The position numbers and the translations under genes are program-made. From Solen grandis (taxonomy: Eukaryota > Mollusca > Bivalvia > Adapedonta > Solenidae), in the NCBI GenBank assembly GCA_021229015.1, contig CM037777.1, positions 62,232,369 through 62,296,368 on the forward strand: a DNA stretch of 64,000 bases. The letters are read 5' to 3'. Position 1 is the stretch's first letter; each line of letters starts with the position of its first letter. Positions 10,952-21,620 of the stretch are shown piece by piece. A model generated the notes under the pieces. It made no database searches and was not told where the DNA came from. It saw only the letters and a program-made list of their open reading frames with translations.

Positions 10952-11942
10952 GTAACGGGGGGGGGGGGGTCTGTTTATTTGGGTTACTCCATATGTATAA
11001 GTCAGACAACTTTTTTTCTTTATTGATACCAGAAATGGTAGCATGAAAATGCTATGCTTGATAGTCTAAGGAGATGTAGAGCAGGATTCATTAGAAGTCT
11101 TGGATATAATTGAAGCAAAGAATGGAAGAACATTTCATTTAAATACATCAGTTGGTTTGACTGCCTCATTTTAAGTTTTAGGTATTTTGAAAGGTGCAAA
11201 AATTGTTGAAAAATACACAGTAATTAACCTTTCAACAAAGGCAATAAAATTGTGGGAATTTGATGTTTTTGTAGTATTCTTTTGGTGCCGCATACGGATA
11301 ACAAGGGATGCATTGCATAACCAAACGATCTGAAAAGTTTCAACATATGTTCCTTTTATTGTATGGTAAAAAGCAATAGTTCAGTGGTAGAGTGTCCACT
11401 TTGTGTTTGGGAGGTCTGGGGTTTGAATCCCAGCCGGGTCACTTCCTCCAGTGACAGCGTCAAACCCGACGTATAAAATTGGCACCAGATGCATCCTTGC
11501 CTGGCACTTGGCAAAATGGGGTTGCTATGGGAACTCTGAGTACTCAGAACTGGTTCTACCGAGGAACTTGTCTCTCATGTATCGGTGCTATTCACCAGGC
11601 ACATAAAAGAACCAAAGGACCTATTTTCAAAATGAGCTAGGGTATCGCACCTTGTATCCTACTACTGTGTCTTCTGATGCTGTCTCTTCAGCAAAAAACA
11701 AACCCACCCATGGGAAATCCTTGACCTTAAGGTCTAAAGTATGGCCATAATAATCAGAAAATGATAGCTAGCTATAACAATAAAGAAAAAAGGAAGAAAA
11801 GCTTGGAAATATTTTGGAACATGTTAGCTTATAATGCAACAAAACCCAAGTCTAGCTTCGCAGAGAAGAAATCAGGAACATAATTATTCCCATTGTTCAA
11901 ATCAATTTGAGAAAAGAGTTAAACAAATTAATTTCTTTCCAG
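10952..11942 (+). other. Intron of FRMPD-like gene with a tRNA-derived SINE
   Basis: It begins with GTAACG and a G homopolymer and ends with TTTCTTTCCAG. Most of its right half is the SINE at 11370-11760. Nothing else is recognisable. Confidence 0.65.
11370..11760 (+). mobile_element. tRNA-derived SINE, family C
   Basis: The head resembles a tRNA: AGTTCAGTGGTAGAG (A-box type) and, about 35 bp on, GGGGTTTGAATCCCAGC (B-box type). The body includes CTGGCACTTGGCAAAATGGG, GAACTCTGAGTACTCAGAAC and ACATAAAAGAACCAAAGGAC. No open reading frame is present. Its right boundary is approximate, since I see no clear target duplication. Confidence 0.6.
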
Positions 11943-12062
11943 ATTGCTAGTCGTCCCGGGGCGCGCCATTTTCGCTGTCTCTTCAGGATTGTGTATGTTC
12001 CCAAGGACTCGTATGATCTTCTAAAGCAGGACCCGACAGCATTTGAATACTTCTATATGCAG
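11943..12062 (+). CDS. FRMPD1/3/4-like gene, exon d (FERM F1/F2 junction)
   Basis: A 40-codon phase-0 exon between TTTCCAG and a GTTTGT donor. It encodes IASRPGARHFRCLFRIVYVP then KDSYDLLKQDPTAFEYFYMQ. The pattern RCLFRI-x-[FY]-VPKD-x-x-DLL-x-x-DP-x-AFEY-[LF]-Y-[VM]-Q is the F1-to-F2 transition that I recall from vertebrate FRMPD proteins, and it is the strongest support for the family call over other FERM proteins. The next expected exon, the main F2 helices, is not visible before the N gap at 13156 nor after it. Confidence 0.85.
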
Positions 12063-13155
12063 GTTTGTCATACCTGAACTCTTCTGAGTTAATTTAAAGA
12101 ACCTTTTAATAGAAACAATGATTTGTCTCAAAGATGTTAATGTTTTTAGCTCACCTGGCACAAAGTGCCAAGGTGAGCTTTTGGGACCAGCCTTTATCCG
12201 GCGTCATGAGTCGTAAGTCGTGAGTCATCAACAATTTACTTAAAAATCTTCTTCTCTGAAACTACGGATGGGAAAGTGATTAAAATTTGCAAGGATGTTC
12301 CTAAGGTGATCACCTATAAAAATTGTTCAAATGGTTTGGGGCTGTTGCATAATTAGGTCACAGGAGCTAAAAATAGATTTTAAAAATGAAATCTTGAAAA
12401 ATCTTCTTCTCAGAAACCACAAGGCCTGGAGTTAAGATATTTGGTGTGCAGCATTGTCTAGTAGATCACAACCAAGTTTGTTCAAATCATGGCCCTGGGG
12501 TCAAATTTGGCCCCTCCATAGGGGTCACCTGATTTTATATAGGCTAATATAGGAAAAAACATTAAAAATCTTCTTCTCAGAACCACAAGGCCTGGAGTTT
12601 AGATATTTGTGTGTAGCATTGTCTAGTGGATCTATACCAAGTTTGTTCAAATCATGACCCTGGGGTCAAAATTGGCCCAGCCCCAGGGGTCACTTGATTT
12701 AACATAGACTATTTTAGGAAAAACTTGAAAAATCTTCTTCTCAGAAACCACAAGGCCTTGAGTTTAGATATTTGGTGTGCGGCATTGTCTAGTAGACCTA
12801 TACCTTGTTTGTTCAAATCATGACCCTGGGGTCAAAATTGGTCCCGTCCCAGGAGTCACTTAGTTTAACATAGGCTAATAGAGAAAAAAAAAACTAGAAA
12901 AAATCTTCTTGTCAGAAACCACAAGGCCTGGAGTTTAGATATTTGGTGTGCAGCATTGTCTAGTAGACTACTACCAAGTTTGTTCAAATCATGGCCCTGG
13001 GGTCAAATCCCTATATAATCTAATGATAAAATCTCTTTAGAAACTAATGCTCAAATCCCTATAAAATCTGGTGGTCAAATCCCTATAGAATCTTAAGCTC
13101 ATATCCCTATGGAATCTACTGCTCCAATCTCTATAGAATCTAATGGTCATATTTG
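12063..13155 (+). other. Truncated intron of FRMPD-like gene
   Basis: From the GTTTGT donor to the assembly gap the sequence is almost entirely the AGCTCACCTGG-type repeat. I see no exon with the expected F2-lobe coding sequence. Confidence 0.6.
12147..13155 (+). repeat. AGCTCACCTGG-type bivalve repeat with internal tandem units
   Basis: It begins AGCTCACCTGGCACAAAGTG and GGTGAGCTTTTGGGACC. Inside are four tandem units of about 165-175 bp (near 12395, 12560, 12725 and 12895), each with AAAAATCTTCTTCTCAGAAA, CACAAGGCCTGGAGTTTAGA, GTGTGCAGCATTGTCTAGTA and ACCCTGGGGTCAAA or close variants. From about 13018 it changes into roughly 25-bp degenerate units built on AATCCCTATAGAATCT. The element is cut by the N gap, so its other end is unknown. 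Related by its end sequence to the element at 797. Confidence 0.8.
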
Positions 13156-13255
13156 NNNNNNNNNNNNNNNNNNNNNNNNNNNNNNNNNNNNNNNNNNNNN
13201 NNNNNNNNNNNNNNNNNNNNNNNNNNNNNNNNNNNNNNNNNNNNNNNNNNNNNNN
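13156..13255. other. Assembly gap (100 N)
   Basis: Exactly 100 N, the conventional length for a gap of unknown size. It lies in the FRMPD-like gene downstream of its fourth recognised exon; left and right flanks share no obvious sequence. The join may therefore not reflect true distance or adjacency. Confidence 0.99.
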
Positions 13256-13384
13256 AAGGACCGATAGTCCTGAGAGCTCCCAGTTGAAGATATATAATAC
13301 TGCTATATTATCATTGCTTATAAGTTTGTGTAAGGCAATTCATGGAATTTTGAAATCATAGACACGTAATAATTTAATGGATTA

Positions 13385-13488
13385 AAATCTTTCAGAACAG
13401 ATAACGCTCTGCCAAGATACTGTCGTGATTCAGTTTAAATCTTTCAGAACAGATAACGCTCTGCCAAGATACTGTAGTGATTCAGTTT
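13385..13488. repeat. Tandem duplication of a 52-bp segment
   Basis: AAATCTTTCAGAACAGATAA and the following bases to CAGTTT occur twice, 52 bp apart, with a single C/A difference (GTCGTG versus GTAGTG). Near-identity suggests a recent duplication or an assembly artefact near the gap. Confidence 0.9.
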
Positions 13489-15619
13489 TTTTTTGTTTTG
13501 TTTTTTGTTTCGGTATTAAAGTTTAGACCGAGACAGGGTTGCTATGTGGATCAACCTTTACAAACAACTTACCGAATTTTTATGCGCAGTACATATGAAC
13601 AAACGATAATAATATCACTTTATCCGGAGTTACAAAGACAAAAATTCATAAACATGATAATACTAATCTGATTACATTACTTACCAGAGCAAATTGATAT
13701 GCATTATCTTTTGGGGCGGCGCCCTGTCCTAAAGTGTACAGGAGCGGATACGATATTTAAATTGTTATTTTCGATTTGTATTGCTCTGTCTCCTATGAAT
13801 ATCAATGCCATGTCGACTATTTTTGCTTATTGTATTCAAATTGCGTCATTTTTTTTCTATAACGTTTTAAGATACTATGTGTTGATCTAAAAATCATTCA
13901 CGGGTCCGTACATATAGCGTAGGAAGTTAAACCTAACAAACAAACCGTACATATAGCTGTAGATCTGCGAGTAAGAACCTGACTAGTAGGTGTAATGACT
14001 ATCAAATATGGTTTAAATACAACGCTTTCTGAAACAGTTACTTTTACGAGAAAGTCAGATACGAATAACTCACGATATTATTTCGAAACAATTTGGTCTA
14101 TTTCATAGCGTGCAAGTATATTGAAATCTGAGTTATCAGATTCCGGAGACCGAGATCATAGCAATGAGACTGCATTCTGAGAAATCAGAATGCAGCTCAA
14201 AAATTGTTATCTAACCAGTATGACTGAAAATTATTCCTTACCTGACTCATAAAAAGGGCGTACAGAGATGTAAAACTTACTAATTAAAAGTTTCAATTTT
14301 AAAACAAACCCAAGGCTACGTATGCTTTATTAATGATATGCACTTTAACAAAACGAAAAACAGAAAGGTGGGATTTGTGTCCCTATAAGTAAAAAAATAT
14401 CTCAATTTACCGATAAGAGTAATACCTTTAATGTAATAAAAATCAAATAGGTTTTACAAGACTAATTTTGATGCAAAGCATCAAAGACACCGCGCATGTT
14501 TTGAAGCACGACTTTAATAAAGCAAAGCCATTTCAGAATATTTGCATCATTTACAGACAGCAGGTCTAATATTTCCTCTAATAATATGAAAATATATAAA
14601 ATAATAACGACAGAAGACTTGCGTATTTTGAATCTTGTGTGTGTGTGTGTTTGTGTGTGTGCTTCACTTGATACAAGTAATTGAATTATAACGTGTTTTT
14701 CAAACGTGTTATATGGTTTTATTTTACAATAATAACGGTGGTTGCTCCCTTTTTTGATTATGCGACTCCATTGGGGAAAATATATACTATTCCATACTGA
14801 CGCCGCGTTCCTACGCAAATCTTGAGTGCAGGACATTTAAAAACTGAAAAACTGTTAGAAAATATTTATCTATAAAAGCTTATAAAATGTCTAAAGAAAC
14901 CCACGGAAAATGTACTAAGAAAAACAACCCCTTATTCTGCTTTCCGACGACATTCGTGACAGAAGGCAAAACTTTTATTTATTTCCATTCTACAATTACT
15001 ACGCTATGTAAGAATACTCTTCGCCCTTATACCAACGCTCCGCTACGTGTTATTTTATTGATAAAAATAATCTAAAAACAGATTATATTTCATTTAGAAT
15101 TATATAACAAATTCGTTAGTTTTAGCGAAATTCCTACCACTCGCCCGTTTGCTGTACTATTCAAATATCACGTAAATACATTATTGGATACCGCATCCTG
15201 TTACGTTACAAACATTTCTCAAAACACAAAACATTTTTTTTTTCAAAATATTTCTTAGAAGCAAATATCATTTTAACAGACTCTAACCTGTCATGACATG
15301 CGTGGCTTAGTAAGAATGGTGACTATGACACGTGGTATGTGACGTTATTAACTTCGATTTGGTGGAGAAAACCTTTTTACATGCTTTTCGTATTTTATTG
15401 CTTCATCAATCTTGAAGGGATATAGCTCATACGAAGTGGAACGTTTTGTCCTTATGATATCAGCATTCAGAGTCCGTGAAAATTTGTTTTGTTATGGCGA
15501 AAAGTACATCACAAAAGATGTTTAATTTCCAATGTACTCTCCCACGAATGTGTTGTAACCTGGGACGCATTACGGCGCCAGGCGAAGAACGTTGTGCATG
15601 TTACTGTTACGTCATCCAG

Positions 15620-15745
15620 GCACTGCGTTCTCGGGATTCTTAAACAAGACCTAAGTCTTAAATTTTAGTACCAGAATTAAATCCCTATTGAAACTAATGG
15701 GCATAGTTTGAGTCTGAGTTGTGAACCATTTGAGAACACTGGGCT
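15620..15745 (+). repeat. Dispersed element, GTTCTCGAAAA/AATGGGCATA family (copy 2)
   Basis: Core AAATCCCTATTGAAACTAAT followed by GGGCATAGTTTGAG, with GCGTTCTCGGGATTC on the left and CATTTGAGAACACTGGG on the right. Imperfect inverted ends match the copies at 45538 and 55780. Confidence 0.6.
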
Positions 15746-16689
15746 AACTACCAAGTTAAGAATTAACACATACTAGTAGGGGCGATATTGCTCCAGTTAA
15801 GGTAATCCGTCATTAAATTATAGTCATGGTCATTCAAATGCTTAGAAAAACTTCGTGCAGATGCAAGCTTCCATTGACATGGAGTTATAGGCTCTTTTGT
15901 TTTAGTCTATATAATTATGCTCAGTTGTATTTACTATAAATTTCCATAATCACTTCAAGGACCATGATTATAATTTAATGATGGATGGATTACCTTAATT
16001 TACTGTAAATTATGATCAGGTTTCAAGCTTAACATATTGCTATTCATTTAAACAAAAACACATGATAAATGATCACCTTGCAAGACTGGGGAGACATTTA
16101 AGACGAAAACAAATCATAATATATTCAGCTGTCAAGGTGACTACGTGTGAATCATGTCTATTTTATGTCACTTAACCTATTGTTAAGTTCTATCATATAT
16201 TCATTTTTATTTAGTTTAGTATTATTTTCAGTGTGAGTGAAATGTTATTTGCTTGATGATTAGAGTGAAAATAAAAGGGGAACTAAACATACAAAGATAA
16301 TATTGAGATCGTCTTATACATAACAATCAGGAGGATATAAAACCTTAAGACCCTCTTTTACTATCTGTTGAATACTTTTGAATATAAACAATCAATAACA
16401 CCAAGGTCATTTTGTTCATTTGCTTTAATATCGATCAAATTGTATAAGTTTTCAATGCGGATAAATTCGTCATTGTCATTTAGAAAATAAAACTGACTTT
16501 ATCAAGTAAAGAGATACTTTTCTTTATTATATAATAATTACATTTAATTGGTATATATAATGAAGGAAAATTAGTATTAAGATTTATTAATGACTTTTAT
16601 TACGGGGTGATTTAAGATTTTAATAACATGCCTTTAAAATGATAAATGAAAAAAATAGTATGTTTATAGTTTACATGTGTGGATGCAAA

Positions 16690-16985
16690 GGGTGTTTAGG
16701 CGGTCATAACCCCCTGGGATTTGGCTACTATATTAAGAGTAATGAGGGAAAAATCCATAACCCCACCCAACCCTGTAAAAACCGTTGGAAAATCTTAAAG
16801 AAGAGGACATCATGGAAGAACCCTGACACCGAGTCAACCAGTCCTGCAACTACCCTTATATTCTGAGCGCCAAACCAGGGAGCTAAAACAGTACCATTTT
16901 TACGACATTAGTATGTCGCCGGGGATCGAACCCACGACCTCCTGCTCCCGAGGCGGACGCTCTAACCACTCGGCCACTGGGGATG
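16690..16985 (-). mobile_element. tRNA-derived SINE, family B (inverted copy)
   Basis: On the minus strand the head (16985 down to about 16913) reads GTGGCCGAGTGGTTAGAGCG and GGTCGTGGGTTCGATCCCCG, near-perfect A and B boxes of RNA polymerase III. The body has TGGTACTGTTTTAGCTCC, GCGCTCAGAATATAAGGGTA and GTTGCAGGACTGGTTGAC, shared with the copies at 44484, 46212 and 47757. The tRNA part cannot be an intact tRNA: the anticodon stem is mismatched and there is no acceptor pairing. Confidence 0.8.
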
Positions 16986-17029
16986 GTGTTCTTTATATAT
17001 GTAACAGTGAACAAGAAAGAAATAAAGAT

Positions 17030-17256
17030 GACTTGACTTGACTGTTTGAGTTTACCGTCTCTTCGACAGTATTTCAGTCATATAGCGACGTCCACCTAAT
17101 TACAAGTGAAGGAAGACCCCGAATGCACTGACCTACCCCAAGCCAGCTGGAAGGCTTCCTCACATGAAAATCCGAATGACCCTGCCGGGATTCGAACCCA
17201 CGCGGTGAGGGGCTGAGTGAGTGTCAGCGACTTTCCCTCTCGGCCACGGAGACCTC
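17030..17256 (-). mobile_element. tRNA-derived SINE, family A (inverted copy)
   Basis: On the minus strand it starts GAGGTCTCCGTGGCCGAGAG and contains GTGGGTTCGAATCCCGGCAG, then the shared body TTCGGATTTTCATGTGAGGA, CGACGTCGCTATATGACTGAAATA in shortened form, and an AGTCAAGTCAAGTCA tail. The same element is at 21222-21441 (inverted) and 23932-24190 (direct). The body carries a short deletion compared with those copies. Confidence 0.85.
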
Positions 17257-17399
17257 GAAATAAAGATGACTTTTAACGTAGAAAAATCTACATTCCATTG
17301 TAGCAAATATCTTTCTGCAAGATTTTAACAGAAGATCCACACATAAACATTAACTCTCATTCTTCCAACCGGAAGTGACGAATAAAAATCTCCTACACA

Positions 17400-17560
17400 G
17401 GAGATCTCGCACAGATCTGTGCCACAGTGAGTTGAAAAATAGCTGAGTTTCAGCTAAATCATATGTTATCCATAGCGTGACTTTTGGTAGACGCCATGGT
17501 CACGTTGTAACTCAGTGTGGCAGTGACTGATGCTGAGCCAATCGACTGCGCCGGAATTTA
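17400..17560 (+). repeat. Dispersed repeat shared with 36486-36632
   Basis: GAGATCTCGCACAGATCTGT, GAGTTGAAAAATAGCTGAGT, TTTCAGCTAAATC, GGTCACGTTGTAACTCAG and GCGCCGGAATT all recur in the same order on the opposite strand at 36486-36632. Two moderately diverged copies in opposite orientation, about 19 kb apart, indicate a dispersed element. Class unknown; no coding. Confidence 0.75.
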
Positions 17561-18953
17561 CCGCTCTTGTCATGTGATCATGCGCGAGGCAGCTTTACAG
17601 AGTATCAAAAACATTAGGCTTACATCACATGGTCCGGTCTAACAACAAAGCAAAAATCGGTTTGTGTGAAAGCACGTTTTTGTATGCTTTGGACTGATTT
17701 GAGCGTAGGACGAATCAAAGCTGCAAGGTGTTGTTTTCATTCACTTTTCGTCCTTTACGCAAAACAACGCTCTTTCTTTTAAAGAAATTTTGGTTTTTGG
17801 TCGTTTGGTTGTAACATTATGAAAATAAAACCATTCGATATGCTAGTAATTTGTCTCCTTCCAATCCTAGATACTCGAATACTTCTCAGAGTTTGATAAA
17901 CACCGAAAATATCAAACAATTTGTAATATTTTAAGCTTAAGTGTCGTTATATTTTTATTTAATTAATCCCTAGATAAGAAATTTAGATTATATTCTTGTT
18001 TCATGCTAATTTTAGCTTTTGACTAAAATGACCATAACCAAAGAGAAATTTCACAACAAAATGAAATGAGAATCATGTGTAGTTATATATTTTGTATTGA
18101 GATGGGTTTTGATATGTTATAATACACTCTTATTAATTCTTTAATCTTTATTGAGCAATAGCCTACATGTGATAGAAAAAATTTTTTCATGACATAGCTA
18201 GTGACGTAAGTATGACCTAGATTCCTCTTTTCATGAAATAACAATTGTCGGCTAACATAGAAGAGATGTCACCCTGAAAAGAAGAAAGGGGACTGAACCA
18301 GGTTAAAATATCTGTATATGATATACATGTACTGAATTGCAAAGCCGTTTACAGAACATTCAATTCATCAATGCGAGCCCGAAATTCATATCTTCTTTTT
18401 TGTCCACGCATACATACTACTTGAAGATCGATAGAAATCTTTGTCTTGCACATTTTAATAGCATATTTCATACATTCTGTACCTGTTTTTCGTACGTACG
18501 TGCCTCATCAATAGTGAATAGAAATAAACGTCAATAGGCCGAACAGGGTTTGCTTATAAATCATTGCTCGTAATTTGTTATTATTTTGCCGATGTCAAAG
18601 TGGATTCTTTTCATGACATGTTCAAAATATCTTTATATTTCTCTTTCCATTGTGTGTGTGGAATCCAAGCCGCCCAGTGCATGTATGAATGTTCCAAACG
18701 TTCTGTTACAGAGGCATTTTTGTTTACGGACAACCTTTGTTTAGCGATCAATTTTAAGATTCCTGAACTTATATGTTATTATACATTTACCCATCTGAGT
18801 AAATCGAGCAATATTTTCATATCTCCGTGTTTGACTGTATATAATTGTATGTATTGCTTGATTCATATTACTCCACCAGGCTTCACTATTTTTTTTTTTA
18901 TTTATATGTTTGTGTATGTATGTATTTTTGTATTTATTTTTTTTAACTATGAT

Positions 18954-18954
<1 letters not shown>

Positions 18955-18994
<40 letters not shown>

Positions 18995-19022
18995 TTTGTT
19001 TGTTTGTTTGTTTGTTTGTTTG
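18955..19022. repeat. (TTTA)n(TTTG)n microsatellite
   Basis: Compound tetranucleotide run: about ten ATTT units, then about seven TTTG units. It makes the hydrophobic end of an open frame nearby an artefact. Confidence 0.95.
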
Positions 19023-19191
19023 TTAAGAACATCAGTCCTGTAGTAATGTTTATTGACTAAGAATCCAAGTGTTGGGGTTTCTGTCTCTGATTGAGTGGAG
19101 AAGTTTTTATGGACTTCCAAGTCTTCCAAGTACTAGTCCAACCCAAAAGCCCCAATCAATGATTGAGTAATTGATTGTTGTATTTCTTCAG

Positions 19192-19375
19192 ACGGGCAGT
19201 GTACGTGGCCGACAGAGTTTGAGAATGTCAACTGGTGGGACAGTGCCAAGGGAACGATGATATTCACCTCCAATCAGATGACGGGGATTTCTTTCACCAT
19301 CTCGGGCTCGACGATTGACACGTGGGAATGCGTCAGTATCGATCACTTTGCCTCCGAGGGAATCCTCTTGTTCAA
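19192..19375 (+). CDS. Cysteine-rich ectodomain gene, module 1 exon 1 (DUF7044-like)
   Basis: A 184-nt exon after TTTCTTCAG with a GTAAGT donor. It enters with two bases of a split codon and leaves with two (AA|G). It encodes GQCTWPTEFENVNWWDSAKG, TMIFTSNQMTGISFTISGST and a WEC..HFASEGILLFK end. CTWP near the start, a TMxFTS strand and a WEC motif match what I know as the DUF7044-type start of arthropod and mollusc DUF7042-7045 ectodomain proteins, which are extracellular and of unknown function. Same length and phases as the exon at 43516. No signal-peptide exon was found upstream. Confidence 0.75.
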
Positions 19376-19460
19376 GTAAGTACTAAATGGCCAATTGTTT
19401 TCTACTCAGCAATTCCTAGATGAATCCTCTAAATCTCCGAATATATCCGAATGTATAGAC

Positions 19461-21217
19461 CATAGGCGTAGCGCTCATTACGCACAATACGCACGTGCGA
19501 ATAAAAAATCTGCGACCAAATCACATACCGTATCTAATTATTTAATATTACAATTTTAACTGAAATAAAAACAATTCATATTTGAATAATTCATTGAAAC
19601 ACGATTGATGATGATCAGCCCTTTATAGAATCGAGTATACAAGCACTCTTACAAAGGCCGACCACTCTGTCCGAATTTGTCGAAAGGAAGAGCAAAATGT
19701 TGAGTTTGGCTCCGCTGCCTACAGAAACACCATAGGTCAAGGGTATGACAGAGCTGGGAACATGTCAGGCAGGATTCGTGGCGTACAAGCAAGGTTTTTG
19801 CAGGATTATCCGAATTACAAATATGTACACTGTCAAAACCATCACCCCAAGCGTGCAGAGTGGCATTTGTCCAGTCAATATTCAACATTGTGGGGGATAT
19901 ATTGTTTTTCCTAACAATCTCACCGAAACGACTTGTTATTTATAGGCAACACAGTGACAATGGAGATAAACTGAAAAAAACTTTGTCCAACAAGATGGTC
20001 CCAGCATTCGGGAATTGTATCCGCTTTCTACAAACTGAACAGCCAAACATTCCAGTTACCCGACCGAAGGTCGTTGCTAGGCAAATTCACAGAAACAACA
20101 TTGCAGCAGATACTGTGAAAGAATACTGGAGGTCAAATTTGTACATTCCATTCATGCACCATCTACTGACTGAAGTAGAAGACAGGCTGTGTATTTCTGT
20201 TCCTAGAATAAAAGCGCAATATCTACTTTTACACAAAGTAGGACAGCTTACTCCTGAAATAATGAAGGATATCAAAGATGAATATGCTCCATTTATTGAC
20301 GGGGAAATGCACACAGAACTTGAGGTATGAAAGCATCAGATATCTCAAGGTGCTATATACAAAAAGCTAGTAGAAGCTGTTGACGACACCTATCAGCTTC
20401 TTCCTAATATACACGCCATCTTGAAGATACTCATGACAATGCCTTCAACGGCCTTAGAAGGTTAAAAACATACCTCCGCAACACAATGATCGAACAGCGA
20501 CTGACTGGACTAGCACTACTGCACATTCACCGCAGTCAAAGTACGTCGACCAAGTACTGAACGACGTTGACGCCTCAGGCCATAAACGTATCATCCTTGC
20601 CTTTGCCAATGTTTCACGTGAAGTTACTTCTTCCGACGACGAATAAACTCGTCCGCAAAGACTCGGATCAGATTCAGTGAATGACTTCAAATCCAAAGTA
20701 ACAAAATGTAAGGAAAAAAAAGATAAAATAAAAACTCACAAAAAATAAATAATAAGAATTAAATTACAAAAAAATGAAAAAATATATATAAAAAAACACA
20801 TACAAAAAAAAAATGCTCATCACCGCCAGATGAGACCATCAGAGAGGTCAAAACATTTTAATGTTTTCAAGAGCTATACCTTGGACTATCGAACTTCCAA
20901 GTGTCCAGTGGCTGAGTTTATTAGAGGATAAATAATTTTAAGATATTTCTTGACGTGAGGTCGACAGCCCGTTTTTCATTAACTTCGATTTAATTGTTGG
21001 CAACTTAAGATTAAATGATTTTTCTTTAAAAAAAAAAGAATATAAATTATATATATACACATGTAAATATATCGAAAAATTGCCCAGGACACGCCAGAAC
21101 CCACCATCTTATTTCTAAATTCTCAAATTTCCGAGGCCCCCCCCAACCCCCACCTGTTACCCCTCCCCACACCCTCCCCGTGTGCGTATAAATATTTTCA
21201 GTCAGGCTACGCCAATG
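19461..21217 (+). mobile_element. Degenerate hAT-type DNA transposon
   Basis: The ends are CATAGGCGTAGC at the left and, inverted, CATTGGCGTAGCC at the right, short terminal repeats of hAT type. The interior encodes broken transposase pieces (see next entry). Flanks share TAGAC but a clean 8-bp target duplication is not visible, as expected for an old insertion. Length about 1.76 kb is shorter than typical autonomous hAT elements (usually 2.5-5 kb, from general knowledge), so internal or 5' sequence has been lost. Confidence 0.75.
19735..20643 (+). pseudogene. hAT transposase remnant (p52rIPK/ZMYM-like, frameshifted)
   Basis: Pieces in different frames follow the order of an hAT transposase. 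GQGYDRAGNMSGRIRGVQAR and YVHCQNHHPK (about 19735-19905) match the GQGYDGAxNMSG and YVHCxAH motifs around a catalytic segment. SPKRL.. to EVEDRLCISVPRIKAQYLL (19880-20327) follows, with TGA at 20328-20330 where tryptophan would be expected. After another shift, LRRLKTYLRNTMIEQRLTGL (20453-20535) is the C-terminal hATC dimerisation motif. At least two frameshifts and stops make it non-functional. It has the same orientation as the host gene. Confidence 0.8.
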
Positions 21218-21221
21218 TAGA

Positions 21222-21441
21222 CTATTGACTCGACTATTTGAGTTTACCGTGGCTTCGACAGTATTTCAGTCATATAGCGACGTCCAGCTAATTACAGGTG
21301 GAGGAAGACCCCGAATGCACGGGGGCATCCGGGTAGAACCACCGACCTACCGCAAGCCAGCTGGAAGGCTTCCTCACGTGAAAATCCGAATGACCTTGCC
21401 GGGTTTCGAACCCACGCGGTGAGGGGCTGAGTGAGTGTTAT
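21222..21441 (-). mobile_element. tRNA-derived SINE, family A (inverted, head truncated)
   Basis: Reading on the minus strand: AACACTCACTCAGCCCCTCA, GCGTGGGTTCGAAACCCGGC (B box), GGAAGCCTTCCAGCTGGCTT, GGTTCTACCCGGATGCCCCC, then CTGGACGTCGCTATATGACT and a GTCAATAGTC-type tail. It abuts the right end of the hAT element. The first bases with the A box are absent. Confidence 0.85.
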
Positions 21442-21477
21442 CGAATGTATGACATGCGTGTGTACATCTTCAGCTCG

Positions 21478-21620
21478 TTATAGACCATTTCTCCAGGGGA
21501 TCGGTAATACCCGGTATAATTCGCACTTTCAAACTGACCAATCGGTGACTGGGGGAAAATCTCAAGTAGATGTTTATTTCCCTTTGAAGAATTAGGCGTT
21601 CAGAGTGAAATGGTCTATAT
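21478..21620 (+). mobile_element. MITE family TAGACCATTTCA (copy 2)
   Basis: Ends TATAGACCATTTCTCCAGGG and AGTGAAATGGTCTATATA form an inverted repeat. The interior, ACCCGGTATAATTCGC and CTGACCAATCGGTGACTGGG, matches copy 1. At about 140 bp it has lost interior sequence. Confidence 0.8.

Larger units (their letters stand above)
13256..19191. other. No gene recognised; SINEs and dispersed repeats
   Basis: Between the gap and the first exon of module 1 I see no exon with a signal peptide ending in phase 1, and no FRMPD exon. Contents: a 52-bp tandem duplication (13385-13488), a GT microsatellite (14636-14661), a dispersed repeat (15620-15745), two inverted SINEs (16690-16985, 17030-17256), an inverted dispersed element (17400-17560) and a TTTA/TTTG microsatellite (18955-19022). 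Short open frames lack motifs. Confidence 0.55.

Noticed and set aside
13143..13361. Open frames spanning the N gap
   Set aside because: They are artificial: unknown bases were read through.
16913..16985. tRNA gene on the minus strand with good A and B boxes
   Set aside because: The anticodon stem is mismatched, no acceptor stem pairs, and the sequence continues into a SINE body that recurs elsewhere.
18564..19043. 159-codon open frame with hydrophobic C-terminus, considered as a signal or membrane protein
   Set aside because: The hydrophobic part is a TTTA/TTTG microsatellite, the upstream part has no motif, and no donor in the needed phase was seen.
20087..20314. Minus-strand open frame overlapping the hAT remnant
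   Set aside because: It is the antisense shadow of the transposase fragment.
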